A stretch of 64,000 nucleotides of DNA from Schistosoma mansoni. Its lineage: Eukaryota; Platyhelminthes; Trematoda; Strigeidida; Schistosomatidae. The stretch spans positions 353,830 to 417,829 of the forward strand of contig NW_017386077.1 in the NCBI RefSeq assembly GCF_000237925.1. The letters run 5' to 3'. The translations under genes and the position numbers were made by a program. Each line of letters opens with the position of its first letter. The first letter of the stretch is position 1. Below, in pieces: positions 42,984 to 55,010 of this stretch. The notes under the pieces were generated by a model that ran no database searches, was not told the origin of the DNA, and worked only from the letters and a program-made list of their open reading frames with translations.

Positions 42984-43743
42984 ATGAACATCATCCAACG
43001 CTATGCGCCTACCAACGATTACAATGAAGACGTTAAAGATCAATTCTACAATAGGTTGCAGTCAATTGTCGAGGGGTGCCCAACAAAGGACCTGACCATT
43101 CTGATGGGTGATTTAAATGCCAAGGTTAGAATGGACAACACTGGATACGAAGACGTCATGGGATGACATGGACTGGGAGATTTGCAAACCTATGTGCCTC
43201 CAATAAACTGGTCATAGGTGGCACCATATTCCCACACAAAAACATACACAAAGCCACTTGGATTTCACCGGATCACACTACACAGAATCAAATCGACCAT
43301 GTCTGCATCAACAAAAGTTCAGGAGGACGATAGAGGATGTGAGAACCAGAAGAGGAGCTGATATAGCATCCGATCATCATTTGCTGGTCACCAAGATGAA
43401 ACTAAAACTCAAGAAGCACTGGACAACGGCGCGGACAACATCACAAAAGTTCAACATGGCCTTTCTTCGAGATGCTGACAAACTCAACAAATTCAACATA
43501 GCCCTCAGCAACAGGTTCAAGGCCTTTCATGATCTCAATGGAGAGGGGACGACCATGGAGAGCAACTGGAAAGAGATAAAAGAGACAATCGCCCCAACAT
43601 GTCAAGAGGTTCTGGGCCAAAAGAAGCACCACCACAAGGAACAGATTACTGTTGGTACACTGGATCATTTTGAAGAAAGGAGGAACAAGAAGGCAGTAAT
43701 CAATAATAGTCAGACAAGAACAGAGAGAGTCAAGACAAGCTGA
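42984..43743 (+). pseudogene. RTE endonuclease and linker region
   Basis: Frames at 42984-43166 and 43258-43743 cover the APE-like endonuclease C-terminal half and the linker (WTTARTTSQKFNMAFL, NRFKAFHDLNGEG, CQEVLGQKKHHH). The linker is the part missing from the minus-strand copy at 926-1918. The first half of EN is shortened by a deletion near 42800. Confidence 0.75.
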
Positions 43744-44073
43744 ATACACAGAAGCGAACAAGCAAGTAAAGAGGAGCATCAGAACCGACAAACGTAAATA
43801 TATGGAAGATTTAGCAATGACGGTGGAAAAGGCTGAAAGAGAAGGAAACATAAGATAATCGTATGATACAACAAAGAAACTCGCTGGAAATTGCCGTAAA
43901 CCAGAACGACTAGTGAAAAGCAAGGAAGGCAAAGTAATCACCAACATTGGAGAACAACGAGACAGGCGGGTAAAGCACATTAAAGAACTGTCGAATCAAC
44001 CAGCCCCACTGAATGCACCCACGGACCTCCCAATCGATGTTGACCGACCAACAACTGAAGAGATCAGCATGAC

Positions 44074-45319
44074 CATCAGACAAATCAAGAGCGGCGAAGC
44101 AGCAGTACCAGACGACATTCCAGAAGAGGCACTGAGAGCAGATGTAGCGGCAACTGCAAAGATACTCCACATTCTGTTCAGTAAGATTCAAGATGAAGAA
44201 CAAGTAAGTGGAAAGAAGGACTTCTGATCAAAATACCAAAGAAAGGCGATCTCAGCAAGTGTGATACCTACAGGGACATCACTCTTCTCAATGCCAGGAA
44301 CTGTCTTCAACAGGGTATTGTAAAACAGGATGAAGGACTCCGTAGACGGCCGGATTCGAGACCAACAGTCTGGATTTCGTAAGGATAGATCGTGTACAGA
44401 CCAAATCACAACTCTATGGATCACTGTGGAACAATCAATCGAATGGAATTCATCACTCTACATCAACTTCATTGACTACGAGAAAGCATTTGATAGCGTG
44501 GACAGGACAGCACTATAGAGGCTTCTTAGACACTACGGCGTGCCTGAGAAAATAGTCAATATCATACGGAATTTTTATAATGGATTAAACTGTGAAATCG
44601 TGCATAGAGGACAACTCACTGACTCGTTCGAGGTAAAGACTGATGTCAGGAAAGGTTGCTTACTCTCATCCTCTATCTTCCTCCTGGTGATCGACTGGAT
44701 CATGAAGATGTCAACATCTGGAGGGAAGCACGGGATACAATGGACAGCTAAGATGCAGCTGCACGATCTAGACCTCGCAGATGATCTGGCTCTCTTATCA
44801 CACACGTGACATATGCAGGAGAAGACAACCAGTGTAGCAGCAGCCACAACAACAGTAGGTCTCAATATACACAAAGGGAAAAACAAGATTCCCTGATACA
44901 ATACAGCATGCACCAATCGTTGCACACTTGACGGAGAAGCTTTTGAGGATGTAAAAACCTTTGCATATCTGGGCAGCATAATCGATGAACACGGTGGATG
45001 TGATGCCGATGTGAAGACGCAGATCGGCAAAGCAAGAGCAGCATATTTACAACTAAAGAACATCTGGAACTCAAAACAGTTATCAACCAACATGAAGGTC
45101 AGAATTTTCAATACAAATATGAAGACGGTTCTACTGTATGTGGTGGGAACCTGGAGAACTACGAAAGCCATCATCCAGAAGATACAAGTGTTTATTAACA
45201 GTTGTCTACGCAAGATACTTCGGATCCGTTGGTCAGACACTATCAGCAACATTCTATTGTGGGAGAGACTAAACCAGATTTCAGTGGAGGAAGAAATCAA
45301 GAAGAAGCGCTGGAAGTGA
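44074..45319 (+). pseudogene. RTE reverse transcriptase and C-terminal region
   Basis: RT entry (DRPTTEEISMTIRQIKSGEA), fingers and palm (KDSVDGRIRDQQSGFRKDRS, YINFIDYEKAFDSVDR), LADDLALLSHT and the thumb (TFAYLGSIIDEHGGCDADV) are spread over frames 43913-44227, 44330-44518, 44540-44809 and 45011-45319. An in-frame TGA after LLSHT is shared with the 38.2 kb insert. A 294-codon frame on the other strand (45459-44575) is its antisense shadow. Confidence 0.75.
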
Positions 45320-45560
45320 ATAGGACACACATTGAGAGAAGCAGCCAACTGAGTCACAAGACAAGCCCTCACATGGAAACGTGAATGCCAGAGAAGAAGA
45401 GGAAGACGAAAGAACACATTACTCCGAGAAATGGAGACAGACATGAGAAGAATGAACAAAAATTGGACAGAACTAGAAAGGAAGGTCCGGAACAGGTTGG
45501 GTTGAAGAATGGTTGTGGGCGGCTTATGCTACAATGGGAGTAACAGGTGTAAGTAAGTTA

Positions 45561-46467
45561 GTAATATTGTAGTCTAAAATACATAGTCTTGTGATTGATT
45601 CATAACTTATGTACTCAAAATGACACTATAAGCTTAATTTCATGTGACTAGCGACATACAATTAATTGTTTTAGTATAAAATCAATCAATAAATAAGTAA
45701 ACAATAGCTCATGAAGAGACAAAGCTATACATACTGCTAACATTTTCCCTAATTTATATGGATATGAATAACTTTTAACTTTCATTGTGTCATTTTGTTC
45801 CTTGTCCATAAGTTATTGAAAGTTTGTTCAGCATCTTTAATTTGATATCTAATGATATAAGTTGTTAGCAAAATGCTTTAAACTCTCATTTGGTTGTTAT
45901 TGACAACTTTATTAAATTGCCGACAGCTAAATATCTAATTGTAACCAAATTTTTTCGATCAAGTTTGTAGTACCAATATTGTATTAAATATATCAATTTA
46001 TTGGGTGTCGAATGACTGAAATCTATTAGTCTGTTGTAATATAAAGTCAACTGTTCTACTAACCACATTTCATTCTTGAAGCATTTACATTTGATCAGCT
46101 GTTAAGACTAAAATAGTGGTTCAGATAACGGAATGAGTAGATGAAGTTTATCAAGAAGGTTTGCAGAATAGAATGAATTGATTCTATTTCTGCGAACAGC
46201 TTGAAATCACAACAACTAATATAATTATAAACAAGAGTTAACATCAGAATCCTATCTCAATGTTCAAATAGTGTTAGGGAAAATTTTCGAGTTTAGAACC
46301 TGTGTTCATTTGTAACAGAATCCTTGGGTGATAAGTAACTCATTCTCCAACTGTTCTCATGAATACAAAGTGTATATGAGGTTAAAGCAACCAAATTACA
46401 GGGGCACTTGCATATAATGGTCAGCTGTAACTAATTTTTAAACTTTAATTTCTAATATAGTCATAAA
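45561..46467. other. AT-rich spacer between two RTE copies
   Basis: No supported feature. Confidence 0.3.
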
Positions 46468-46478
46468 TAGTGACAGTT

Positions 46479-47830
46479 TACGGGCTGGAAAGAAAGATAC
46501 CTCATCTAGATACCAAAGAAAGTAGGTCTGGGCAAACTTGAGAACTACAGAGGCATCGGCTTGTTGTCAGTACCAGGAAAAGTTTTCAACAGAGTGTTGC
46601 TGAACCGGATGAAAAACGGAGTAGATGCCTGACTTCGAGATTAACAGGCTGGGTTCCTTGAAGATCGGTCGTGCACAGACCAAATTGAGACACTACGGAT
46701 CGTCGTGGAAAAATCAATTCAGTGGAAACCGTCACTTTACATCAACTTCATTGACTATGAGAAGGCGTTTGGTTGCGTGGACAGGAGAATATTATGAAAA
46801 ATTCTTCGACACTATGGAGTTCCTGAGAAGATTGTTATCATTATCCAGAACTCATCCGACGGACTACAGTTCAAAATGGTGCATGGAGGACAGCTGACAG
46901 ATGCATTTACAGTAAGTACTGGAGTCAGACAAGACTGTCTACTCTCTCCGTTCCTATTTCTTATGGTGGTTGACTGGATTATGAAGATCTCGACATTTGA
47001 GGGAAATCAAAGAATACAATGGACAACTCAGAACTAATTAGACAATCTCAGCTTCGCAGATGACCTAGCTGTTCTGTCTCATACACACGAACAAATATAG
47101 ATGAATGCGACTAGTTTAGCAGCAGCCCCTGAAGCGATAGGAATCAACATACAAATTGGAAAGAGCAAGATCCTCAAATACAACACAGAGAACACTTGAT
47201 GGAGGAACTCTGGAAGATGTGGGATCTTTCACATACCTGGGAAGCATCATAAAAGAAAGTGGAGGATCGGATGCAGACGTAAAGGCAAGGATTGACAGAG
47301 CAAGGGCCGACTTCCTACAATTGAAGAACATATGGAACTCAAAACAACTGTCAACTAACTTCGAAGTGAAAATCTTCAATACGAACGTCAAGACAGTCCT
47401 ACAGTAGGGAGCTGAAACGTGGAGAACTACTACAGCCATCGTCAAGAAGGCACAAGTATTTATAAACAGTTGTCTACGCAAAACGCTCAACATTCACTGA
47501 CCGGATACCATCAGCAACAGCGTTTTATGGGAGAGGACAAACCAGCTTCCATCTGAAGAGGAGATTAGGAAAAGACTTTGGAAATGGATGGGACATATAT
47601 TGAGGAAATCGCCAATCTGCATCACGAGGCAAGCGCTAACTTGGAATCTTGAAGGGATGCGGAAAAGGGTAAGGCCAAAGAACACATTACGCCGAGAAAT
47701 AGAAGCAGATATGAAAATGATGAATGTTAACTGGAAAGGATTGCCCAGGACAGTGTTGGATTGAGAGTGCTGGTGGGCGGCCTATGCTTCTCCAGGAAGG
47801 TTAACAGGCTGAAGTAAGTAAGTAAGTAAG
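46479..47830 (+). mobile_element. 5'-truncated RTE-like LINE with 11-bp target duplication
   Basis: TAGTGACAGTT at 46468-46478 recurs at 47831-47841. The element starts inside RT (IPKKVGLGKLENYRGIGLLS) and runs through YINFIDYEKAFG, FADDLAVLSHTHE, SFTYLGSIIKESGGSDADV and KNIWNSKQLSTNFEV to the 3' end, closing with (GTAA)n. Several stops and frame shifts interrupt it. This gives the true 3' end and tail of the RTE family. It is closer in sequence to the copy at 1-2092 than to the one at 42.6 kb (for example in GKVFNRVLLNRM). Confidence 0.88.
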
Positions 47831-47841
47831 TAGTGACAGTT

Positions 47842-48749
47842 AGATTTATAAATTTTTCATTACTCTCCAGTATCCAGTTCTGATAAGTCAAGGCTCTATT
47901 AGAAACCTAGACTTCACTTTTGCTAAAATTTTATAAGTTTCATATTTGTTCATTTAGTTACGTAATCAAACAATTTCCTGGTGTTTGGGTTTAAATATAG
48001 ATATTGTAGTTGCAAACGTGATATATAGTCTTGTTCATAATTATAAGTGTTCCATCCAAATACATTTGAAAAATGGTGTAATTTGTCTTCTTATATTAAG
48101 TGTAAAATCATTTAATTTCACGTGAAAAGTAGATATATACCTTTTACGAATGTGATATTCATTCATTCTTTTATAGAAAGACTTTCTAATGAATTTAAGA
48201 TTTATATTATAAAAAATAGTCATATGTTTTGTTAGATTAACAATTAAAGATTAACTGTAATCATTATTTCTTTCGATACATTATACTTTTGTGATGTAAG
48301 TGTTATATAATGTAACAAGATTAACTGTGGATTACGTGGAGATGTTTTACTAAATAGGACCAGAGCAATAAAGTGTAATGAGCAAGATGCATTGTAAAAT
48401 TGTCAAAATATTGGTAAAGAAAACCAAACATGGAATATATTGTTCAAAAATGAGTGATTTTAAGAAATGAAAATTACTTACGCATTATTAAGAACTATTT
48501 CCCACATATATGAAGGTAAGCAAGATGAACTGTCGTGCAATATACTCGCTTTTTTAATAGAATGATGCATCTGTAGCCGCATCAAAGCCTAGAGATAAAA
48601 GGCTTATCATATGTCACGCGATAGATTGTCTTGCATGTAAAGTAAGTTTAACATGGCGAACCTCTGGTTTTCATTCAAATTAACAATAGGTCTCAGTATT
48701 CCAATCAAACATCGTTACAATCAACTATACCGTCAAATAAATACATAAT
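47842..48749. other. AT-rich spacer
   Basis: No supported feature. Confidence 0.3.
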
Positions 48750-48990
48750 ACATTTGTAATATCCCAATGAGTAGAAAAATTAGATTTTCTGATGTTTCGT
48801 GACTCAGTGTAAGTCACTTCTCCAGTGAATAAATAACCAAGTTAACATTAATTCAAGTGTAAATAGTACAATTTAAAATGAAATAATGTTAAGTTGGTTA
48901 TTTATATTCTGAAGAAGTGGCTTACACTGAGTCACGAAACTTCAGAAAACCTAATTTTTCTACTCATTGAGATATTACAAATATATTAAT
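48750..48990. repeat. foldback repeat with two inverted hammerhead-like cores
   Basis: Arms of about 90 bases (48750-48840 and 48895-48987) are reverse complements with few mismatches, separated by about 55 bases. Each arm carries a hammerhead-like core reading outward from the centre. Outer ends read CATTTGTAATATC and GATATTACAAATATATT, similar to the ends of the 11.1 and 59.8 kb repeats. Penelope-like elements are known to carry hammerheads with minimal stem III in their terminal repeats, so PLE termini are the likely source. Confidence 0.65.
48909..48940 (+). ncRNA. hammerhead-like core, minimal stem III
   Basis: CTGAAGA (48909-48915), stem II GTGGCT/AGTCAC (48917-48922 with 48930-48935, one G-U pair), GAAAC (48936-48940), then TTC. 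The inverted arm has CTGGAGA (48825-48819) with a perfect stem II GTGACT/AGTCAC and GAAAC (48798-48794). Stem III is almost absent, so a dimeric form would be needed for cleavage. Confidence 0.55.
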
Positions 48991-48994
48991 TTAT

Positions 48995-49676
48995 TTATAA
49001 CAATCTACCTAATGCTCAATTTATTCAAAATTATCAAATCAAAACTTGGTAATGATACTTATCTACCGCTAAATGTTTATTGTCTGTTTTTAAAAAATTG
49101 ACTTAGTTGAGTTAGCTATCAAAGTACAATGTAGGTGACTGGGTATTGATTTTTCTTGGTAAGCAATTTTTATTGACTGAATTTGTTAACGAATGTCTAT
49201 CTCGCTATTATTATTACTATAGTTGTTGTTTATAAGATTCTAGAAATACTTTGTGCGGTTGGATTACACAGTAATATTGATCAATTATGTTTTGAATAAA
49301 TGAATGTGTCTTAAGTTATCTGTAGTTGTATATTTCGGACATTTCCAATGAGGTGCAGCTTCATATGCAGGATAAAAAAAATCTCAAATGAAAAGGTCAT
49401 GGTTTCAAATTAAATCTTTGAAAACAATTATATTCCATTATGTAGCCTTCGCCCCCTAAGCAAACAAAAAGATCATAGAAAATGTTAGATATGATACAAT
49501 TAATGAGCATGAAAAAGTTGCTGAAAATCTCAATCATATGTTATGATCAATATTAAGATAATGATCTAAAAGAACTTGCGTAACTCTATTTCTTCGCAAT
49601 TCTTAACATTTGAGTATTTTCACTTAGATTTAGACTAAATACTCAAATTAAATTAAGTAGTTCGTTAGTTTTCTTC

Positions 49677-49678
<2 letters not shown>
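48995..49678. other. AT-rich spacer
   Basis: No supported feature. Confidence 0.3.

Positions 49679-49721
<43 letters not shown>
49679..49721. repeat. (AT)n microsatellite
   Basis: About 40 bases of pure AT alternation, directly before a tRNA-like sequence. Confidence 0.92.
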
Positions 49722-49724
<3 letters not shown>

Positions 49725-49725
<1 letters not shown>

Positions 49726-49900
49726 TAACTTGTGGCCGAGTGGATGCCCGGTTAACTTCTGACGTGATAAGACCGCCAATCGGAGAGCAGCGGATTATCT
49801 ATTGGAACAGTGACGCACGAAAACCGTACGAGCAGTCTAGAGTGCCTATCGATCCTGCTTCCGCCTAGCCCAGACAGTTAAGTCCACAACACCAATAACA
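49725..49900 (+). repeat. possible tRNA-headed retroposon
   Basis: TGTGGCCGAGTGG near 49731 fits an RNA polymerase III A box. No clear B box follows, and the rest is GC-richer than its flanks. No second copy is present in the window. Confidence 0.3.
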
Positions 49901-50589
49901 GCCTTTCCAGTATGAATCCTTGTATTTCAAACATACTAAGTTTATATACCGAACAGATTGACCACATCGTACCAATAAAATAGAAAATAACATTTGTACA
50001 AGATTTAGCCAAATGTGGCTGTGAATGTGGTAAATCGTATAGTAATAGTCTATAGGTCAAAATAAAGCTTATAATAAGGGGGACACGAATATGAATAGTT
50101 TAGTTATTTAGCATATATACGATAAAAATTATATGCATAACATTGATCCACAAATGGATTCCAAGTTACCATTCACTATGGTTATCGGGACATAACATAT
50201 ATATATATATAATGGTTAAATTAAGCTTTGGAACAACTTTAATAATCTAACCATCAATGAGATGTTTGTTAAATATGCCGTACACTGCTAATGAAGATCT
50301 TAAATGTAAGATCTTGGTCAGTTAGAAATAGGCTGTGTTATAGATGGTGGTGAGCTGACCTCTACATCAAGGTTGTATATTTTTTAATTGCACTAGATTA
50401 TCTAGAAGCCTTTTTCCAAGCTATATATATTCGATGAGAGATCCTTCAAATGTGGGGTTCAATACAACTAATGCCACATAAACTCTCAATATTTCTCTCC
50501 AGTTTAGTAGCGCACGTTTATCTGATTCCAGCTTGGTTGTAATATGATCGTATGAATGATTGTTATTGAAACATACACCCGTGCTATCC

Positions 50590-50760
50590 TCGTATATAAT
50601 CATTGACTTAAATAACGTTAGCGAATAACGGAATCAAAGAAGTCAAATACAAGAATTGATTCCAAATACGTATATTTCACACAATCGTTAATCTGAACAA
50701 ACAATCAGGGAAACGAAGCGAAATGCGACATAAAATCTTTGCGTGACTACTTTTCATCAT
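50590..50760 (+). repeat. repeat shared with 63220-63400
   Basis: Both read taacggaat..a..aagtcaaatac.agaat, then a run related to atatt.a.acaat. The ends are not defined; it may be an element terminus. Confidence 0.35.
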
Positions 50761-50877
50761 ATATAAAACCTTATTCACTATTATCTGTAGGTGTTTTGCA
50801 ATCCTTAACTTATATTTTGGAATACATGTGTAGACGACGGGCTCACTGATGCGGACAACAGACTGGGTATAAAAAAA

Positions 50878-51105
50878 TACAAAGTTCTTTCATCAAATGT
50901 GAAAAACCTTACGTCCAGTACTTCATCTGCAAATCTTCCATCAATTGACCCAAAATTTACCATTCTTTCATCGCCATAACAATTACTCCTTGTTACCATT
51001 CTCTTTAATTAGATCTTCCCAACCTTGCGCCGCGAATGCTTCCACTTTTGATTGGTGTTATATACTACTTATGTCGACATAAGTAGCATACGCCACAAAT
51101 GTATC
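50878..51105 (+). repeat. dispersed repeat ending at a 22-bp palindrome
   Basis: Matches 34848-35070 in the same orientation (cgtccagtacttcat, ccaaccttgcgccgcgaatg, cttccacttttgatt). A perfect palindrome lies at 51065-51086 with arms CTACTTATGTC and GACATAAGTAG. Confidence 0.6.
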
Positions 51106-51586
51106 ATTATTAATTTTAACATACGAAGTGTTTTGTTAATTGATTTCTCCAATACATCTTTATGCTTTAGAATGTTTTAAGAAACTTCCGATAGAAAATG
51201 ACTGAATTTTAAGATGTTTACTGTGTTCTGATTTTATGTTTGTTCATTTTCCTCATTGGTTAAGAGCCCGTCCATTCTTCTGGATGAGTTAACAACAAGA
51301 AGTAGTTTAAACATTGCGAGTAAACTTTTGAAACAGTGTGCCTGGTAGTATCATTCGCATAACGTTTCGTACACTAACTTTAGAAATTGCTAATTTATCC
51401 GGTTTTTCGTGGTGATACTTAGACCAAGCGATAGGGACATCCTCATTAGTTTACAGATTGAGTTATTTAGTTTCAAGTGGGCCTGTTGAAGTTCACTTTT
51501 AATTATGCCCTGAACTTCTTATTAATATGATAATGAAGATCGAAATTTTTTATATCCATCTCTTATTTTACTGATGCATTATGTGA

Positions 51587-51865
51587 TTGCATTCATTGTT
51601 TCAGTTAGTGCTTATGTGTACACACGTTCATCCTCTAACCAAGGTCCTTACCAGCATTTGTGTACGCTTGAAAATCGGTTCCATTAGGGTGTGCGCTACT
51701 GATGTCGATAAATATTATTTGTATGCAACACCAGTCGAAAGTGGAATACCTAGCAGAGAAAGGCTGAGAAGATCAAATAGTAGAGAACGGGTACAGAAAG
51801 TGAATGGTATGGAAACAAAAGAAACAATAAAGTGTGAGATAGTTGACAGACACATTTCAAATTAA
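51587..51865 (+). CDS. possible exon of unknown gene
   Basis: A pyrimidine-rich tract and tttcag precede an open stretch of about 85 codons (LVLMCTHVHPLTKVLTSICV, RERLRRSNSRERVQKVNG, then a TAA). No domain is recognisable and no partner exon was found, so it may be chance. Confidence 0.2.
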   Translation: MHSLFQLVLMCTHVHPLTKVLTSICVRLKIGSIRVCATDVDKYYLYATPVESGIPSRERLRRSNSRERVQKVNGMETKETIKCEIVDRHISN

Positions 51866-51934
51866 GTATTTACTGTATGGTTCTCAGATTTTACTTAAAG
51901 ATTCTGTAATTTTTTATTCCGTTACATATATATA

Positions 51935-53110
51935 TAAGAACTGAGAGACGGTTCAGATTTGTAGCTCAGGCAGATGATTTTGGTGTTTTGTTTTCTGGGC
52001 TGGATGGTTTGGTCGTGGATCATCTGAACAACATCATCAGAACAGACTTCAAGTAGAAGAAAAGTATTCGAATTTCTCCGCATATCACTCACAGCTTGTC
52101 CTGTAGACGTCTATATTCATTGCTTATTGTTGACCTTTAACCTGTCATTGTTTACTTCTTTACTTCCATTGTATCTACCATTGATTTGATTCTTGGTCCT
52201 ATATTTGTACACGATCTTCCTGATTGGTTGGTAGATTGGACCGTTTTTAATGTGTTTGTTTATTGCTAATTGACTTGAATGGCAAGCTTCTAAAATTTCT
52301 CTATTGTTAGTATCCCCTCTATCCAAAATCTCAACACTTTTCCAGTCAAATTTGTGTCTACGGTTGTCCACATGCATTGATATAAGCGAAGATATGTCAT
52401 GGCGTTTCACCGTTATTCGATGTTCGTACAAGTGAAGATGAAGGAGGTGTCCACTTTGTCCGATATAGTGTTTTTCGAAGTTAGAACAATTTATTTTGTA
52501 GACGATGTTCGGTTTTCTTCTTTTGTCATTTCACCCTTTGGTTTGCATAAGATTGATTGAGGTGATTTTGGTATATAATTCCCATTTAAACAGTAAAATT
52601 CATTCTAATCATCTTATTATAATCTTGGTTATTAGTATTCACATTTCCTCACGGAATTGGTACTTTAATAAAACATTTTCATATATATACGACTGTACAG
52701 CTTGATAATAAATTCGTTGAAAAGAGATCCCTTCGCTGAACTCCGTGTTTTAAATTTGAGGTGATTTTGTTGGTTTATGTGCTACACCTATTCCAAAAGG
52801 CTTCCACAATCTCGTCGTGATTTTCGATGTCTTTTAGATATGGTAGGATGATCTGTTTGTTGCTTTCTGTACATGATCTCGTTTCTGTTGATGCGTTTGG
52901 TTGATATTTTTTGAAATTGATTGGATAGTCGCTCTTTTGAAAGATAGTCCTTAGATATTTTTCTTTATCCTGCGCTGCAAGGGTGTTGTAGTGTATCCTC
53001 ACCCTCTTGAATAAAGTTTCTACGCGGTTGATTCTGTGAGTTTTTGGGTCGTTGCTACTGTAATTGAGAAGTTGGTCGGTGTTGTTCAGCCTCCAATACT
53101 GGAAAATGAG
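51935..53110 (-). mobile_element. Penelope-like element, 3' part with GIY-YIG domain
   Basis: The minus strand repeats the 31150-32260 sequence with about two differences in 1.1 kb. This includes the 104-codon GIY-YIG frame (52431-52117, identical protein) and the 75-codon frame at 53002-52775 (one residue different). Upstream of 53040 similarity to the other copy drops sharply, although both still read as PLE (QLLNYSSNDPKTHRINRVE). The end is again a short (TA)n run near 51930. Confidence 0.78.
52117..52431 (-). CDS. GIY-YIG endonuclease part of the PLE (second copy)
   Basis: 104 codons, with a predicted protein identical to that at 31762-32076. It covers the C-terminal half of the Penelope nuclease domain that cuts DNA for integration. 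Confidence 0.7.
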   Translation of the reverse strand: MYEHRITVKRHDISSLISMHVDNRRHKFDWKSVEILDRGDTNNREILEACHSSQLAINKHIKNGPIYQPIRKIVYKYRTKNQINGRYNGSKEVNNDRLKVNNKQ

Positions 53111-53539
53111 AAAAAATATCTAATGAATGTCATTCTTACGAAGGGTTAGCCATTCAACTTGATCAAAATATGTCACATCAGCAGAAACGAAATCAAGTAG
53201 AGAAACCAACATTGAGATCATCCTACAAAATATAAATGACGTATCAGAAATTAAAACGAGATAATTGAGGTCGTTTTTTGAAATAAATTATCTGAATGAT
53301 CTACCAGGTATAGTATGATGGTGAGTTATAACATACTGATACGGAACTAAATAGCTATCGACAGTCCACGAAAACTGATGTGATGGGATAAAAAGGCAAA
53401 ATCGAATTTCGACTCATTGTGATTTTTGTGCAACAGTAATTACGTATTTTCAATTCAGCGTGATAATTACTCAGTGTGGCATAGTATCAAAGTATAAACG
53501 AGTGTATTTCTGACTGAGGTCGTCGTCGTGTTTTGAGGT

Positions 53540-55010
53540 TAATAAATCTTCACTTGCATCAGTCTTGTTGTTCTTACTTCTCGTCGTGGGACTTGCAGTG
53601 GCTCCTCGTTTTACAAGTATAAGTAATGGGAGACAGCGATTTTGAAGGCACAGAAGAAAATAGTAATAGCAGCATCCTACATTTATATTAATCCAGAACT
53701 TTCCCTATTGAAGCAGCAAAAATAGTGACACCCTCTTACGAATAATCGCAGTCACCATTGCATTAGTAACAGCTAATTTCAGTTTCTCATCAGCAACTCT
53801 TGAAACTAGTTATGAAGAAACTTTCTATTCAAATACGTGTTCAAGAGCACATAAAGTCATAAAATCCTATCTCAAGTCTAATCGCAGAATTTATTTTTGA
53901 TGCAGATATCGATCATATGTTTGAAACATGGTTTGAAAAGACTGAAGATATTCTTCGAGTAGAATAAACCATTATGTACGATGCCAAGAAGGTTCGACTG
54001 CTATTACAGAAACTTGGCCCTGTTGAGTATCAAAAGTACAAAAGTCATGTCCTGCCTAAAAATCCCAGGAAATTCAATTTAGATGAAACTATTGACATTT
54101 TAAATCAAATGTTTTAAAGACATATGTTATTATTTCGTATCCATAGTTGTCCAGGAATGACAAAAGAGGCTGACGAAAATTATTTTGCGTATGCTAGTAG
54201 AGTAAATTTACAAAAAGAACGATTTAAATTAAATCCACTATCCAGGAACTATTTTAAATGTCTATTATTCATTTCTGAATCTAGCTCTTCTATCGATGCT
54301 GATTTTCGTGTTTGTTATCTTGTATGGAACATGACGATTAAATAACACTACAGACTGTTACTATGCAATTCTAACGACTAGTAAACCTGAAAAAATATAT
54401 GATTATGCTAGAGATCGAATTTACAGTGTCATCTAATTGGACCATTCATTCTGTTAAAACAAGTCGAAGACAAGATGGTATCAAACGTAGTAAATACCAC
54501 TCGAAATTTTTTTAACCAACTAATTATTGGTACTGTTGTACGTGACTCTTTTCAAAGACTTTCTGGTTCAGAAATCATACATACAACATATGCAATGAAG
54601 TCTGACTTAAAGAAATGGTTTGCCGAGCTAGAGAAAGTTTAAGATCAAAGTCAACGAAGCCTCTCCACTAAAATCAGAAGAAGTACCCAAAACGTTTATA
54701 TACCATACTTACGTTAAGCATAACTGATAAACGATGATATGTGGAATTATCGGTTAATGATGTTCATATTCGATTACAAGTGGATACACCTCAAATATTA
54801 CATTAGTCTCTAAAAGGAAATGAAATTTAATGATAACCAAAAACACAGCCCGGAATGCACCCAAATATATATTGAAGCTCGTTGAAATAATAAAATGGCC
54901 TGGTGAATTTCGAGATAATTATTTTACAGGAAACTGTTATTTAACGAACAGACATGAATTAGACATTATTGGTATAGGTTGAATAGACAAGGTAAATTTA
55001 TGGTATGTAC
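53540..55010 (+). mobile_element. LTR-type retroelement fossil, gag and protease part
   Basis: A possible LTR end and primer-binding site (TGGCTCCTCGTTTTAC near 53600) are followed by a gag-like start (MGDSDFEGTEEN near 53627). Gag blocks follow (FETWFEKTEDILRV, KKVRLLLQKLGPVEYQKYK, DENYFAYASRVNLQKERF) and a worn protease region near 54760-55000. It is a broken Ty3/gypsy-type fossil with many breaks. No pol or second LTR was found. Confidence 0.6.

Larger units (their letters stand above)
42567..45560 (+). mobile_element. near full-length RTE-like LINE
   Basis: From the twister cleavage site, a 177-base leader leads to ATG 42744. Then come an EN with a 5' deletion (about 55 codons lost after SEV, compared with the 1.9 kb copy), a linker, RT (44100-44820) and a C-terminal region (45011-45530). 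It ends aatgggagtaacaggtgtaagtaag. EN shows GDLNAKVRMDN and SDHHLLV; RT shows FRKDRSCTDQI, YINFIDYEKAFDSVDR and LADDLALLSHT; the tail shows KNIWNSKQLSTNMKV. Several stops and frame shifts make it dead. A target duplication could not be fixed. Confidence 0.85.

Noticed and set aside
43441-43980. 179-codon minus-strand frame
   Set aside because: Antisense shadow of the RTE linker region.
44575-45459. 294-codon minus-strand frame
   Set aside because: It is the antisense of the RTE RT and C-terminal region. Parts recur antisense to the 38.2 kb insert; composition is Cys/Leu/Ser-rich without a domain.
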